In this document: positions 27,636-38,099 of the stretch, in pieces
Layout of the letters: every line of letters starts with the position of its first letter
Position numbering within the stretch: the stretch's first letter is position 1
Origin: Amycolatopsis roodepoortensis
GTDB lineage: Bacteria; Actinomycetota; Actinomycetes; Mycobacteriales; Pseudonocardiaceae
DNA length: 64,000 nt
NCBI RefSeq assembly: GCF_014873915.1
Contig: NZ_JADBEJ010000005.1
Coordinates: forward strand, 2,294,001-2,358,000
Direction of reading: 5' to 3'
Notes under the pieces: generated by a model
Databases searched by the model: none
Seen by the model: only the letters and a program-made list of their open reading frames with translations
What the model was told of the DNA's origin: nothing
Position numbers and translations under genes: made by a program

Positions 27636-29188
27636 TGGAACGCGACGTGGCCTGGTGGGCCCAGGCGGTCTTCTACCAGGTCTACGTACGCTCGTTCGCC
27701 GATTCGGACGGGGACGGCGTCGGTGACCTCGAAGGCATCCGCGGCAAGCTCGGGTACCTGGAGCTGCTCGGGGTCGACGCGCTGTGGCTGACGCCGTTCT
27801 ACCGCTCCCCCATGGCCGACCACGGCTACGACATCGCCGACCCGCGCGACGTCGACCCGATGTTCGGCACCCTCGGCGATTTCGACGTCCTGCTGACCGA
27901 GGCGCACAAACGCGGTATCAAGGTCACCGTCGACGTCGTCCCCAACCACACCAGCAACACCCACGCCTGGTTCAAATCGGCGATGGCCGCGCCGCCGGGC
28001 AGCCCGGAACGGGATCGCTACATCTTCCGTGACGGGCTCGGCCCGCGCGGCGACCAGCCGCCGAACAACTGGGTCAGCGCGTTCGGCGGCCCGGCGTGGA
28101 CGCGGGTCCCGGACGGCCAGTGGTACCTGCACCTGTTCTCGCCGCAGCAGCCGGACCTGAACTGGACCAACCACGAGGTCGCCGCCGATCTGGAGCGGAC
28201 CCTGCGCTTCTGGCTGGACCACGGCGTGGACGGTTTCCGCGTCGACGTCGCGCACGGGATGGCGAAACCGCCGGGCCTGCCGGACATGGACCCGCGGGTG
28301 AACCCGCTCGGGCCGAGCGAGTTCTACGATCCGCGGTTCGACAACGACCGCGTCCACGAGATCCACCAGATGATCCGCAAGGTGCTCGACGAGTACCCGG
28401 GCACCATGGCCGTCGGCGAGATCTGGGTGACCGACGAGGAACGGCTCGCGCGTTATCTACGGCCGGACGAGCTGCATCTGGCGTTCAACTTCCGGCTCGT
28501 GCTCACGCATTTCGACGCGGACGCGCTGCGGACGGCCATCGAGCGGTCGCTGGCGGTGCCGAAATCCGCCGGTGCCCCCGCCACCTGGACGTTGAGCAAC
28601 CACGACGTCTGGCGGCAGGTCAGCCGGTACGGCGACGGTGAACGCGGCGTCCGGCGCGCGCGGGCGATGGCGCTCGTCGAGCTCGCGCTGCCCGGGGCGG
28701 TCTATCTGTACAACGGCGAGGAACTCGGGCTCGGCAACGTCGACATCCCGCCCGACGCGGTCGCGGACCCGCGGGCCAAGACCTCCGGCGCCGAGTTCGG
28801 CCGGGACGCGTCACGGGTGCCGCTGCCGTGGGAAGGCGACCTGCCGCCGTTCGGGTTCTCGCGCAATCCGCGCACGTGGCTGCCGATGCCCGCTTCGTGG
28901 GCTTCGGTGACCGTGGAAGCTCAGCTGGAGGATCCGGCGTCGACGTTGTCGCTGTACCGGCGGGCGATCGAAATCCGTAAGTCGCACAAGGCCTTCCGCG
29001 GCGACGACCTCGAATGGTACGGCGCGCCCGCGGGGTGTTTCGCGTTCCGGCGACGGGGCGGCGGGCTGGTGTGCGCGTTGAACACGTCGGCGAGCCCGAT
29101 CGCGCTGCCGCCCGGCGAGGTGCTGCTGTCGAGCGTTCCGCTGGTGAACGGGAAACTGCCGCCGGACGCGGCCGCCTGGCTCGTCTGA
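27635..29188 (+). CDS. aglA: GH13 alpha-glucosidase / alpha-amylase family enzyme
   Basis: Cytoplasmic retaining glycoside hydrolase acting on alpha-linked glucosides, 517 residues from ATG 27635. The catalytic triad is visible: nucleophile Asp204 (GFRVDVAHG), acid/base Glu262 (VGEIWV) and Asp324 (LSNHDV). Region I is DVVPNHTS. The N-terminus WWAQAVFYQVYVRSFADSDGDG is typical of GH13 alpha-glucosidases such as subfamily 30. There is no signal peptide. It overlaps glbO by one base. The stop codon is embedded in a 15-bp terminator stem. Confidence 0.94.
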   Translation: MERDVAWWAQAVFYQVYVRSFADSDGDGVGDLEGIRGKLGYLELLGVDALWLTPFYRSPMADHGYDIADPRDVDPMFGTLGDFDVLLTEAHKRGIKVTVDVVPNHTSNTHAWFKSAMAAPPGSPERDRYIFRDGLGPRGDQPPNNWVSAFGGPAWTRVPDGQWYLHLFSPQQPDLNWTNHEVAADLERTLRFWLDHGVDGFRVDVAHGMAKPPGLPDMDPRVNPLGPSEFYDPRFDNDRVHEIHQMIRKVLDEYPGTMAVGEIWVTDEERLARYLRPDELHLAFNFRLVLTHFDADALRTAIERSLAVPKSAGAPATWTLSNHDVWRQVSRYGDGERGVRRARAMALVELALPGAVYLYNGEELGLGNVDIPPDAVADPRAKTSGAEFGRDASRVPLPWEGDLPPFGFSRNPRTWLPMPASWASVTVEAQLEDPASTLSLYRRAIEIRKSHKAFRGDDLEWYGAPAGCFAFRRRGGGLVCALNTSASPIALPPGEVLLSSVPLVNGKLPPDAAAWLV

Positions 29189-29201
29189 GCCAGGCGGCCG
29201 C
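29168..29201 (+). terminator. Perfect 15-bp terminator stem spanning the aglA stop codon
   Basis: Arms 29168-29182 and 29187-29201 pair perfectly around GTCT. The aglA TGA (29186-29188) lies at the loop and right-arm edge. It also faces the convergent LVIVD gene ending at 29210, so it may serve both. Confidence 0.75.
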
Positions 29202-29209
29202 TTAGCGGA

Positions 29210-30670
<1,461 letters not shown>

Positions 30671-30757
30671 GATATGGCTCTCCTTCCACCCAGCTTTACG
30701 CGCACCTTATTCCTTATTTAGGCTCAACAGATACCGACCAACGGAGGAACTCCCGGG

Positions 30758-31399
30758 ATGAGAAAAAGTTTGACATCGGCACTGGTCGCCGCTGCTTTCG
30801 TAGTCTCGGGCTGCACCGGCGGCGAAACCCCGGCGCAACCGGCCCAAAGTGCTCCGGTGATCCAGCCCGGGAAGCCCGGCGAGCAGGCCGGCACCGGTTC
30901 CCCCGCCCCGGTGAACCGCGATCAGCCCAACGAGGCCGACGTCGAGTACATGACGATGATGATCCCCCATCACCAGCAGGCGAAGGTGATGACCGACCTG
31001 GTGCCGGGCAAGACGGCGAACGAGCAGATCCGGGCGATCGCCGGGCGGATCTCGGTCGCGCAGGACGGCGAGGTCACGATGATGAAGACGTGGCTGAGCG
31101 ACCGTGGCAAGCCGGTGCCCGGCGACGGACACGCGGGTCACGGTGGCGGGCACGATCACGCGCTCATGCCGGGCATGGCGACCGAGGCCCAGCTGGCGGA
31201 TCTGCGCGCGGCGAACGGGGTGGCGTTCGAAAAGCTGTTCCTCGACCTGATGATCGCGCACCATCAGGGCGCGCTGACGATGGCCGAAGCCCAGCTCGGC
31301 AAGGGTGTGGAGATCAAGGCACAGGAGATGGCGCAGGAGGTCATCACCGGCCAGTCCGCCGAGATCGAGCGGATGAAGACCATGCGCGGAAAGCTCTAG
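30758..31399 (+). CDS. DUF305 lipoprotein
   Basis: The protein has 213 residues from ATG 30758, with GGAGG upstream. It has a lipoprotein signal with lipobox VVSGC near residue 19. The DUF305 helical bundle has two His/Met-rich metal-type motifs: YMTMMIPHHQQAKVM and FLDLMIAHHQGALTMAEAQL (family hallmarks), with a His/Gly-rich insert GHAGHGGGHDHALMPGM between them. This suggests copper or other metal binding outside the membrane. It is divergent from the LVIVD gene, and its TAG overlaps the convergent hypothetical gene by 4 bp. Confidence 0.92.
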   Translation: MRKSLTSALVAAAFVVSGCTGGETPAQPAQSAPVIQPGKPGEQAGTGSPAPVNRDQPNEADVEYMTMMIPHHQQAKVMTDLVPGKTANEQIRAIAGRISVAQDGEVTMMKTWLSDRGKPVPGDGHAGHGGGHDHALMPGMATEAQLADLRAANGVAFEKLFLDLMIAHHQGALTMAEAQLGKGVEIKAQEMAQEVITGQSAEIERMKTMRGKL

Positions 31400-31671
31400 G
31401 CCTCGCCGGAGCCCATATCGCCGAACCCGGAGTCGTCCGAGTCGTCGAGGGTGCCCGAGACGATCCAGGTCGCCAGCGCGGCGGCCTGGACGTAGGGCGC
31501 CGCCTTCGCCGCGGCCCGTCCCGCGGATTTGGCGCGGCCCCATTTCTCCGGGCGTTCGGCGCGTTCCGGCGCCTCCTCACCCGGCGGGCGCTCGGTCCGC
31601 CACGGGGTCTCCTCCGGCCGGACCTCGGCGAGGAAATCCGCCGTCGGGTCTTCCCCGTCCTTGTCGCTCAT
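31396..31671 (-). CDS. Small acidic hypothetical protein
   Basis: The protein has 91 residues and is not recognised. It has a Glu/Pro/Arg-rich probably disordered N-terminus (DGEDPTADFLAEVRPEETPW), an Ala-rich helix (about 48-72, GRAAAKAAPYVQAAALATWI) that could be amphipathic or weakly membrane associated, and an Asp/Gly/Ser tail. It overlaps the DUF305 stop (CTAG) and lies 62 bp downstream of the Rv2474c-like gene on the same strand. Coding is supported by compact convergent packing rather than by homology. Confidence 0.6.
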   Translation of the reverse strand: MSDKDGEDPTADFLAEVRPEETPWRTERPPGEEAPERAERPEKWGRAKSAGRAAAKAAPYVQAAALATWIVSGTLDDSDDSGFGDMGSGEA

Positions 31672-31733
31672 GGAGACAGCCTGACACCGCGGGCGGCCTT
31701 AAGCCACCCGCGGCGCGAAGCGTAAGGAACCTG

Positions 31734-32369
31734 TCAGAACAACAGCGGCAGGAGCGCGTGACGGCGTTTGAGGACCGCGCCGTACCGCGCGTCGATGCGC
31801 ATCCACGAATCCGTGGCGGTGACGCGGACGACGTCGCCGTCGATCGACGAGTCCACGAACCCCATCCCCGACAGCGCGAACAGGCACCGCATCTGGACCT
31901 TGATCTCCAGCTCGTTGCCCGAAACGGTGAGCACCGCCTGGTCCATCAGCGACGCGGGCGGGTTGCCGTGCGGGCCGACGTTGTCGCGGGCCAGTGTGAC
32001 GCCGCGATCGGCCAGCTCGGAGATCACCGTCGCCGGCAGCTCGTCCACCAGCTGCCAGCGGCCGGGAGCGGGCAGCTCGGAGTGCCACATCAGGTCGCGG
32101 GCCGGGCCCGGATCCATCCGCTCGCCGCCGGCCACGGTCAGCGCTGCGAGCAGCTCGTTGCCGGACACCGTGATGTCCGACGGCGTGATGTCACCGGCCA
32201 CGGCCCTGGTCGCGAGGACCTCGAACGGCGTCGCGCACCACGCCTCGACGACGCCGTCACCGCGCTGGCGCAACCGCACCAGCGTGTTCTGGTCGAGCCG
32301 GACCGCCCTGGCCACGAACGCGCCGAGCGTTTCGCGGTCGCCCGCGTCCGGGATGACGAGCTCAGGCAT
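31734..32369 (-). CDS. Conserved actinobacterial hypothetical protein (Rv2474c-like)
   Basis: The protein has 211 residues from the ATG at 32369. It is soluble, with no signal peptide or membrane segment. Recognisable stretches are MPELVIPDAGDRETLGAFVARAVRLD at the start (quoted in part), RLRQRGDGVVEAWCATPFEVLATRAV, and a C-terminal DSWMRIDARYG. It has no known catalytic motif. It overlaps the thioesterase stop by 8 bp and sits in the same order as Rv2474c-Rv2475c-Rv2476c, as I recall. Function unknown; coupling suggests it works with the thioesterase. Confidence 0.82.
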   Translation of the reverse strand: MPELVIPDAGDRETLGAFVARAVRLDQNTLVRLRQRGDGVVEAWCATPFEVLATRAVAGDITPSDITVSGNELLAALTVAGGERMDPGPARDLMWHSELPAPGRWQLVDELPATVISELADRGVTLARDNVGPHGNPPASLMDQAVLTVSGNELEIKVQMRCLFALSGMGFVDSSIDGDVVRVTATDSWMRIDARYGAVLKRRHALLPLLF

Positions 32370-32781
32370 CCGCGAACCCCTTCTCCAGGAAGGCGCGTTC
32401 GTCCTCGGTCAGCCGCCGGGGCCGCTCCGACGCGGTGTCGAACGGTGCGAGCACCGTCTCCGCGGTGACCGCGACCTTGTCGGCCTCGGCCGGGCCGTCG
32501 TGCACCCGGTAACCGAGGGTGAAGCTGGCGTGCTTCAAGTCCTTCAACGAGATCTCCACCCGGATGTCCTGATCGGACACCACGATCGGCGAACGGTAAT
32601 GGACGGCCAGCTTCACCACCACGATGCCCTTGGGCAGTTCGGTGAGCCCCGCGCGGACGGCGTCCCCGAACAGCAGGGGGATCCGTGCCTCTTCGAGCAG
32701 GGTCACCAGATTCGCGTGGTTGACGTGCCCGTAGACGTCCATATCCGACCAGCGCGGCCGGATCAGGGAAATGTAGCTCAC
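32362..32781 (-). CDS. Hotdog-fold acyl-CoA thioesterase (4-hydroxybenzoyl-CoA thioesterase type)
   Basis: The protein has 139 residues from GTG 32781, whose first base is shared with the gdh stop. The signature RPRWSDMDVYGHVNHANLVTLLEEAR contains the catalytic-type Asp and the HVNHANL motif of YbgC/4HBT hotdog enzymes. VEISLKDLKHASFTLGYRV forms the second half of the fold. It should hydrolyse acyl-CoA thioesters; the chain type is unknown. It is coupled to both gdh (upstream) and the Rv2474c-like gene (downstream). Confidence 0.9.
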   Translation of the reverse strand: MSYISLIRPRWSDMDVYGHVNHANLVTLLEEARIPLLFGDAVRAGLTELPKGIVVVKLAVHYRSPIVVSDQDIRVEISLKDLKHASFTLGYRVHDGPAEADKVAVTAETVLAPFDTASERPRRLTEDERAFLEKGFADA

Positions 32782-35700
32782 TACCTCACCGTGCTCCGGA
32801 TCTGCCTCGCCGCCACCGACAGCGTCGCCAGGTCGAGCTTGCCGGACTGGCTGATCTCGTCCAGTGCGACGCGGGCCCGCTGCAACCGTGAGGCGTTCGT
32901 CTTCTCCCAGTGGGCGATCTTCTCGTCCGGGTCGGTACCCGAATCGCTGTGCCGCAAGGCGTCCAGCGTGATCGTCCGCAAGGAACCGTAGACGTCGTCC
33001 CGCAGCGCCAGCCGCGCGAGCGCGTGCCAGCGGTTGCCGCGTTCGAGACCGCTGATCGACGTCAGCATCTTGTCGATGCCGAGGTGGTCGGACAGCGCGT
33101 AGTACAGGCCCGCGGTCTCCGCCGGGGTGTGCACCGCGTCGATCCCCACCTGCTGCTCGGCCAGCTCCGCGACGTCGGTGACGTCGAGCAGGCCGTAGGT
33201 GTGCAGCAGCAGCGCCACCCGTCCGGCGAGTTCCGCCGGGACACCCTTCTCGATCAGCCGCTCGGTGTTCGCGTCCACCGAAGCGCACTCGACACCGCGA
33301 AGCAGCTCGTGCGCCCGCGGGGCCAGCTCGCCGACCACACGGCCGAACCGGTTGATCTCGGCGAGCGGGGCCAGCGGCTGCGGCCGGTTGGTGAGGAACC
33401 AGCGGGCGGCCCGGTCGAGCAGCCTGCGGGTCTCCAGCATCATCTCGTCCGCGACCTCGGTCGGCACGACGTTGTCCAGCGCGTCGATCTGGGCCCACAG
33501 CGACGGCAGGTCGTACACGTGGGTGACCACGGCGTACGCGCGGACGGCGTCGGTCGCGGTCGCGTTCATCTCCTCCATCAGGCGGAAGACGTACGAGATC
33601 CCGGCGCCGTCGACGACCTCGTTGGCCACCATCGTCGTGATGATCTCGCGCTTCAGCGGGTGCTGGAAGATCGCGTCGCCGAAGCGCTCCCGAAGCGGCT
33701 TCGGGAAGTACTCGGGCAGACGACGCGAGAACACCTCGGAGTCCGGCAGCTCGCTCGCCAGCAGCTCGTCCTTCAGGTCGAGCTTGACGTGCGCGAGCAG
33801 CGTCGCCAGCTCCGGCGAGGTGAGGCCTTCGCCCGCCTTCTCCAGCGCGCGGAACTCCGCCGAACTCGGCAGCGCTTCGAGCTTGCGGTCGAAAGCGCCC
33901 TTCGCGACCAGGGCCGCGACGAGCCGCTGGTGCACCGAGACCATCGGGCCGGCGTGCGCCCGGCTGACGCCGAGCACGGCGTTCTGCCGGTAGTTGTCGG
34001 CCAGCACCAGCTCGCCGACCTCGTCGGTCATCTGCTCCAGCAGTTCGTTGCGCTGCTCGGCGTCCAGCGATCCGGTCGAGACCAGGTGGTCCAGCAGGAT
34101 CTTGATGTTGACCTCGTGGTCGGAGCAGTCGACGCCCGCGGAGTTGTCGAGCGCGTCGGTGTTGATCTTGCCGCCCGCGCGGGCGAACTCGATCCGGCCG
34201 AGCTGGGTCAGGCCCAGGTTCCCGCCCTCGCCGACGACCTTGACGCGGAGCTGGTTCCCGTTGACGCGCAGGGCGTCGTTCGCCTTGTCGCCCGCGTCCG
34301 CGTGGGATTCGTTCTCGGCCTTGACGTAGGTGCCGATACCGCCGTTCCACAGCAGCTCGACCGGCGCCAGCAGGATCGCCTGCATCAGGTCGTTCGGCGC
34401 CAGCTTCGTGACGTCCTCGCCGAGGCCGAGCGCCTCGCGGACCTGCGGGCTGATCGGGATCGTCTTCGCCGACCGCGAGTAGACCCCGCCGCCCTCGCTG
34501 ATCAGCGAGCGGTCGTAGTCCTCCCACGACGAGCGCGGCAGGTCGAACAGCCTGCGCCGCTCGGCGAACGAGGTCGCCGAATCCGGGTTCGGGTCGAGGA
34601 AGATGTGCATGTGGTTGAAGGCGGCCACGAGCCGGATGTGCTCCGAGAGCAGCATGCCGTTGCCGAAGACGTCACCCATCATGTCGCCGATGCCGACGAC
34701 GGTGAAGTCCTCGGTCTGGGTGTCCTTGCCCAGCTCGCGGAAGTTGCGCTTGACGCTCTCCCAAGCACCCTTCGCGGTGATGCCCATGGCCTTGTGGTCG
34801 TAGCCGACCGAGCCACCGGACGCGAAGGCGTCGCCGAGCCAGAACCCGTAGTTCGCCGAGACCTCGTTCGCGATGTCGGAGAACTTCGCGGTCCCCTTGT
34901 CCGCCGCGACCACGAGGTAGCTGTCGTCGCCGTCGTGGCGGACCACCCGCGGCGCCGGGACGGTCTTGCCCTCGACGCGGTTGTCGGTCACGTCCAGCAG
35001 GCCGGAGATGAACATCCGGTAGCAGGCGATGCCCTCGTTCAGCTGGGCGTCACGGTCGAGGCCCGGGTCACCGGTGGCCGCCGGCGGGCGCTTCACGACG
35101 AAGCCGCCCTTCGCGCCGACTGGCACGATGACCGCGTTCTTGACCGCCTGTGCCTTGACCAGGCCGAGGATCTCCGTGCGGAAGTCCTCCCGGCGGTCGG
35201 ACCACCGCAGGCCACCGCGCGCGACGTCGCCGAAACGCAGGTGCACACCCTCGATCCGGGGCGAGTACACGAAGATCTCGTACTTCGGCCGCGGCTCGGG
35301 CAGTTCGGGCACCGCGCTCGGGTCGAGCTTGAGCGCCAGGTACTGGCGGGAGTTCCCGTCCTCGTCCGTGACGTGGTAGTTCGTGCGCAGCGTGGCGAGG
35401 ATGACCGACATCAGCCGCCGCAGGATCCGGTCCTCGTCGAGGCTCGTCACCTCGTCGACCAGCCTGTCGATCTCGGCGGTGAGCTGCTCGGCCTGCGACG
35501 CGCGGGCCTCGTCGCCGAGCGCGAGGTCGAAGCGCGTCTCGAACAGCCGCACCAGCGCGGTGGCGATGTCGGTGTGCGCGAGGACGGTGTTCTCGATGTA
35601 CTCCTGCGAGAACGGGATCTTCGTCTGGCGCAGGTACCGCGAGTAGGCCCGCAGGATGGCCGCCTGGCGCCAGGTGAGCCCGGCGCGCAGGACGAGGCCG

Positions 35701-37754
35701 TTGAAGCCGTCGACCTCGCAGTCGCCGCGCCAGGCGGCGTGGAAGGCGTCCTGGAAGCGGGTGCGGAGGTCGTGGTCGGCGTGGTCGAGGACGGCCGGGT
35801 CGATCAGCAGGCCGAAGTCGTAGATCCACGACCGGCCGCCGTCCTCGCGGCGCAGTTCGTACGGCCGTTCGTCGACGACCTCGACGCCCATCCGCTGCAG
35901 GACCGGGAGCACCTGGGAGAGGGTGACGCCCTCGCCGCGCAGGTACAGCTTGAAGCGCCGCTCCCCCGCCTCCGCGTCGGCGGGCAGGTAGAAGGACATC
36001 GACAGGTCGCCCTCGTCGGTCAGCGACTCCAGGGCCCGGAGGTCCGCGAGCGCTTCGAGCGCGGTGAAGTCCTCCTTGTAGCCCTCGGGGAACACCGCGG
36101 CGAACCGCTGCCCCTGTTCACCGGCGGACTCCTCACCCATCAGGCCGATCGGGGCGCCGCCGTCCCCGGCGCGCCCGCGGCGTTCGGCGAGGATCGCCTC
36201 GACCATCCGGTCGTCCCAGCTGCGAACGGCTTCGTTGAGCCGTTCCTGGATGCGCAGGGTGTCCGGCTCGGACCGCTGCGACGGATCGGTGTGCACGATG
36301 AAGTGCACCTGCGCGAGCACGGTCTCGCCGATACGCGCGCTGTACTCCAGTTGCGTGCCTTCGAGTTCTTCGAGCAGGACCTCCTGCATGGCGAGCCGCG
36401 AACGGGTCGTGTAGCGGTCACGCGGGAGGTACACGAGGCACGAGTAGAAACGGCCGTACGGGTCACGGCGCAGGAACAGGCGCAGGCGTCTGCGATCCGA
36501 AAGCGTGATCGCGCCCGTCGTCGTCGAGTAGAGGGAGTCGGTGTCGGCCGAGAACAGGTCCGCGCGCGGCCAGTTCTGCAGCACTTCGAGCATCCGCTGG
36601 CCGGAGAAGGACTCCATCGGGAAGCCCGCGCGGTGGATGACCTCGCGGACCCGGTTGCAGACCACCGGGATGTCCAGCACGTTCTCGTGCAGCGCGGTGG
36701 TGGTGAACATGCCGAGGAATCGGTGCTCACCGGTGACGTTCCCGTTGCCGTCGAACGTTTTCACGCCGACGTAGTAGGGATACACCGGGCGGTGCACCGT
36801 GGACGGCGCGCTCGCCTGGGTCAGCACCAGCAGCGTCGGCGCGAGCGCGGACGCCGCCGTGTCCGGACCGGCGGTGAGGCTGCGCGCGGCCAGGCTGTCC
36901 TGGCGCAGCACGCCCAGCCCGGTGGCGAGCACCGCGCGCAGGGCGGGCTCGTCGTTGTCCGGGTGCGGGTTGTCGATCAGCTCGTAACGGCGGTACCCGA
37001 GGAAGGTGAAGTGTCCGTCGGCGAGCCAGCGCAGCAGCCGGGCACCCTCCGCGACCTCGTGGCCGGGCAGGCGCGGCGGGTTCTCGTCGAGCTCGTCGGC
37101 GAGCCGGCGCGCGGTCTCCGCCATCTTGTCGGTGTCCTCGACGACCTCGCGGACGTCACCCAGCACCGACGACAGCCGGTTGTCCAGCTCGCGGGCGCGG
37201 TTCGGATCCGTCACCAGATCGATCTCGATGTACATCCACGACTCGGCCGCCGAATTCGCCGGCGGCTCCGCCGGGTCGGCGTCCGGGTGGACCTCCAGCA
37301 GCTCACCGGTCAGATCCCGGCTCACCACCACGATCGGGTGCACGATGCGCTGCACCTGCACCCCGTCGCGCGCGAACTCGGCCGCGACGGAATCCACCAG
37401 GTACGGCATGTCGTCCGTGACGACCTGCACGACGGTGGCCTCACGCGTCCAGCCGTCTTCGGGGCCCGTCGGGTTCAGCAACCGCACCGCGGGACGGCCG
37501 GGCATCCGGTCCTTCGCGAGCTGCAGATGCGAGCGGACGGCGCCGACGAGGTCGACCGGGTCGTCACCGAGAATCTCTTCGGCCGGGATGTGCCGGTAGT
37601 ACAGGCGGATCAAGTCGCCGATCTCCGGGGCGTACGCCGCGGCGGCGTCGATCAGGTCGTCCCGGATCTGCTCCGGGTTCGCCGACCGGCGCCGGGCGCC
37701 ATCCTCGGTGCCGACATCTTTTCCGGGCGGGGACGAGACTCCCGTCGAGCTCAT
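32781..37754 (-). CDS. gdh: NAD-specific glutamate dehydrogenase, 180-kDa class
   Basis: Catalyses the reversible oxidative deamination of glutamate to 2-oxoglutarate and ammonia. The protein has 1,657 residues from ATG 37754 (MSSTGVSSPP); an open frame extends to 37853. The long N-terminal ACT-like regulatory part is followed by the catalytic core, with the Lys motif PVGAKGGFVVK near residue 880 and the dinucleotide region GIGDMMGDVFGNGMLLS. It has the typical length of the L_180 class. Its last base is shared with the thioesterase start. It is isolated from the TPR gene upstream by 345 bp. Mycobacterial homologues are inhibited by GarA; no garA lies in the window. Confidence 0.96.
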   Translation of the reverse strand: MSSTGVSSPPGKDVGTEDGARRRSANPEQIRDDLIDAAAAYAPEIGDLIRLYYRHIPAEEILGDDPVDLVGAVRSHLQLAKDRMPGRPAVRLLNPTGPEDGWTREATVVQVVTDDMPYLVDSVAAEFARDGVQVQRIVHPIVVVSRDLTGELLEVHPDADPAEPPANSAAESWMYIEIDLVTDPNRARELDNRLSSVLGDVREVVEDTDKMAETARRLADELDENPPRLPGHEVAEGARLLRWLADGHFTFLGYRRYELIDNPHPDNDEPALRAVLATGLGVLRQDSLAARSLTAGPDTAASALAPTLLVLTQASAPSTVHRPVYPYYVGVKTFDGNGNVTGEHRFLGMFTTTALHENVLDIPVVCNRVREVIHRAGFPMESFSGQRMLEVLQNWPRADLFSADTDSLYSTTTGAITLSDRRRLRLFLRRDPYGRFYSCLVYLPRDRYTTRSRLAMQEVLLEELEGTQLEYSARIGETVLAQVHFIVHTDPSQRSEPDTLRIQERLNEAVRSWDDRMVEAILAERRGRAGDGGAPIGLMGEESAGEQGQRFAAVFPEGYKEDFTALEALADLRALESLTDEGDLSMSFYLPADAEAGERRFKLYLRGEGVTLSQVLPVLQRMGVEVVDERPYELRREDGGRSWIYDFGLLIDPAVLDHADHDLRTRFQDAFHAAWRGDCEVDGFNGLVLRAGLTWRQAAILRAYSRYLRQTKIPFSQEYIENTVLAHTDIATALVRLFETRFDLALGDEARASQAEQLTAEIDRLVDEVTSLDEDRILRRLMSVILATLRTNYHVTDEDGNSRQYLALKLDPSAVPELPEPRPKYEIFVYSPRIEGVHLRFGDVARGGLRWSDRREDFRTEILGLVKAQAVKNAVIVPVGAKGGFVVKRPPAATGDPGLDRDAQLNEGIACYRMFISGLLDVTDNRVEGKTVPAPRVVRHDGDDSYLVVAADKGTAKFSDIANEVSANYGFWLGDAFASGGSVGYDHKAMGITAKGAWESVKRNFRELGKDTQTEDFTVVGIGDMMGDVFGNGMLLSEHIRLVAAFNHMHIFLDPNPDSATSFAERRRLFDLPRSSWEDYDRSLISEGGGVYSRSAKTIPISPQVREALGLGEDVTKLAPNDLMQAILLAPVELLWNGGIGTYVKAENESHADAGDKANDALRVNGNQLRVKVVGEGGNLGLTQLGRIEFARAGGKINTDALDNSAGVDCSDHEVNIKILLDHLVSTGSLDAEQRNELLEQMTDEVGELVLADNYRQNAVLGVSRAHAGPMVSVHQRLVAALVAKGAFDRKLEALPSSAEFRALEKAGEGLTSPELATLLAHVKLDLKDELLASELPDSEVFSRRLPEYFPKPLRERFGDAIFQHPLKREIITTMVANEVVDGAGISYVFRLMEEMNATATDAVRAYAVVTHVYDLPSLWAQIDALDNVVPTEVADEMMLETRRLLDRAARWFLTNRPQPLAPLAEINRFGRVVGELAPRAHELLRGVECASVDANTERLIEKGVPAELAGRVALLLHTYGLLDVTDVAELAEQQVGIDAVHTPAETAGLYYALSDHLGIDKMLTSISGLERGNRWHALARLALRDDVYGSLRTITLDALRHSDSGTDPDEKIAHWEKTNASRLQRARVALDEISQSGKLDLATLSVAARQIRSTVR

Positions 37755-38099
37755 TTGAGGCAACTCTCCACTGTAGCGAGATTGACACCGCGACCGGCAC
37801 GACTCTGTACCGGACCAGACCCAACCTACAGCTCCGGACAGTCGGCTCCACAAGGCCGGGTCCTTCCCGGCCGTCGAAGATTTCCCTGCTCAGATACCGG
37901 AATCGCCGTGATCGGTTCAGCTACTCGCGGGTCACATCGGCGGTCTGTCCGGGCCTCGCCGCGACCCGCCGCACCGGGGTGACCAGCACCCATTGCCGCA
38001 CGAAGCCGCTTCGGGGGACCTCACCCGGCAGACTGAATCGTTCAAGCCAAGGCTGGCTTCACCCGAGGTGGGAGCAAGGGACCTTTGCTACCGCCCCGG
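37755..38099. other. 345-bp gap upstream of gdh with one solitary palindromic arm
   Basis: The gap holds the gdh promoter region, but no -35/-10 pair is convincing. AGCAAGGGACCTTTGCT at 38073-38089 is a quasi-palindrome of the same type as the arms of the nested hairpins, yet it has no partner arm. No ORF here is credible. Confidence 0.6.

Noticed and set aside
32910..37982. Plus-strand 1,690-codon open frame opposite gdh
   Set aside because: It has no family features, is Arg/Asp/Val-rich in the way antisense frames of GC-rich genes are, and mirrors gdh codon bias. gdh has clear motifs and context.
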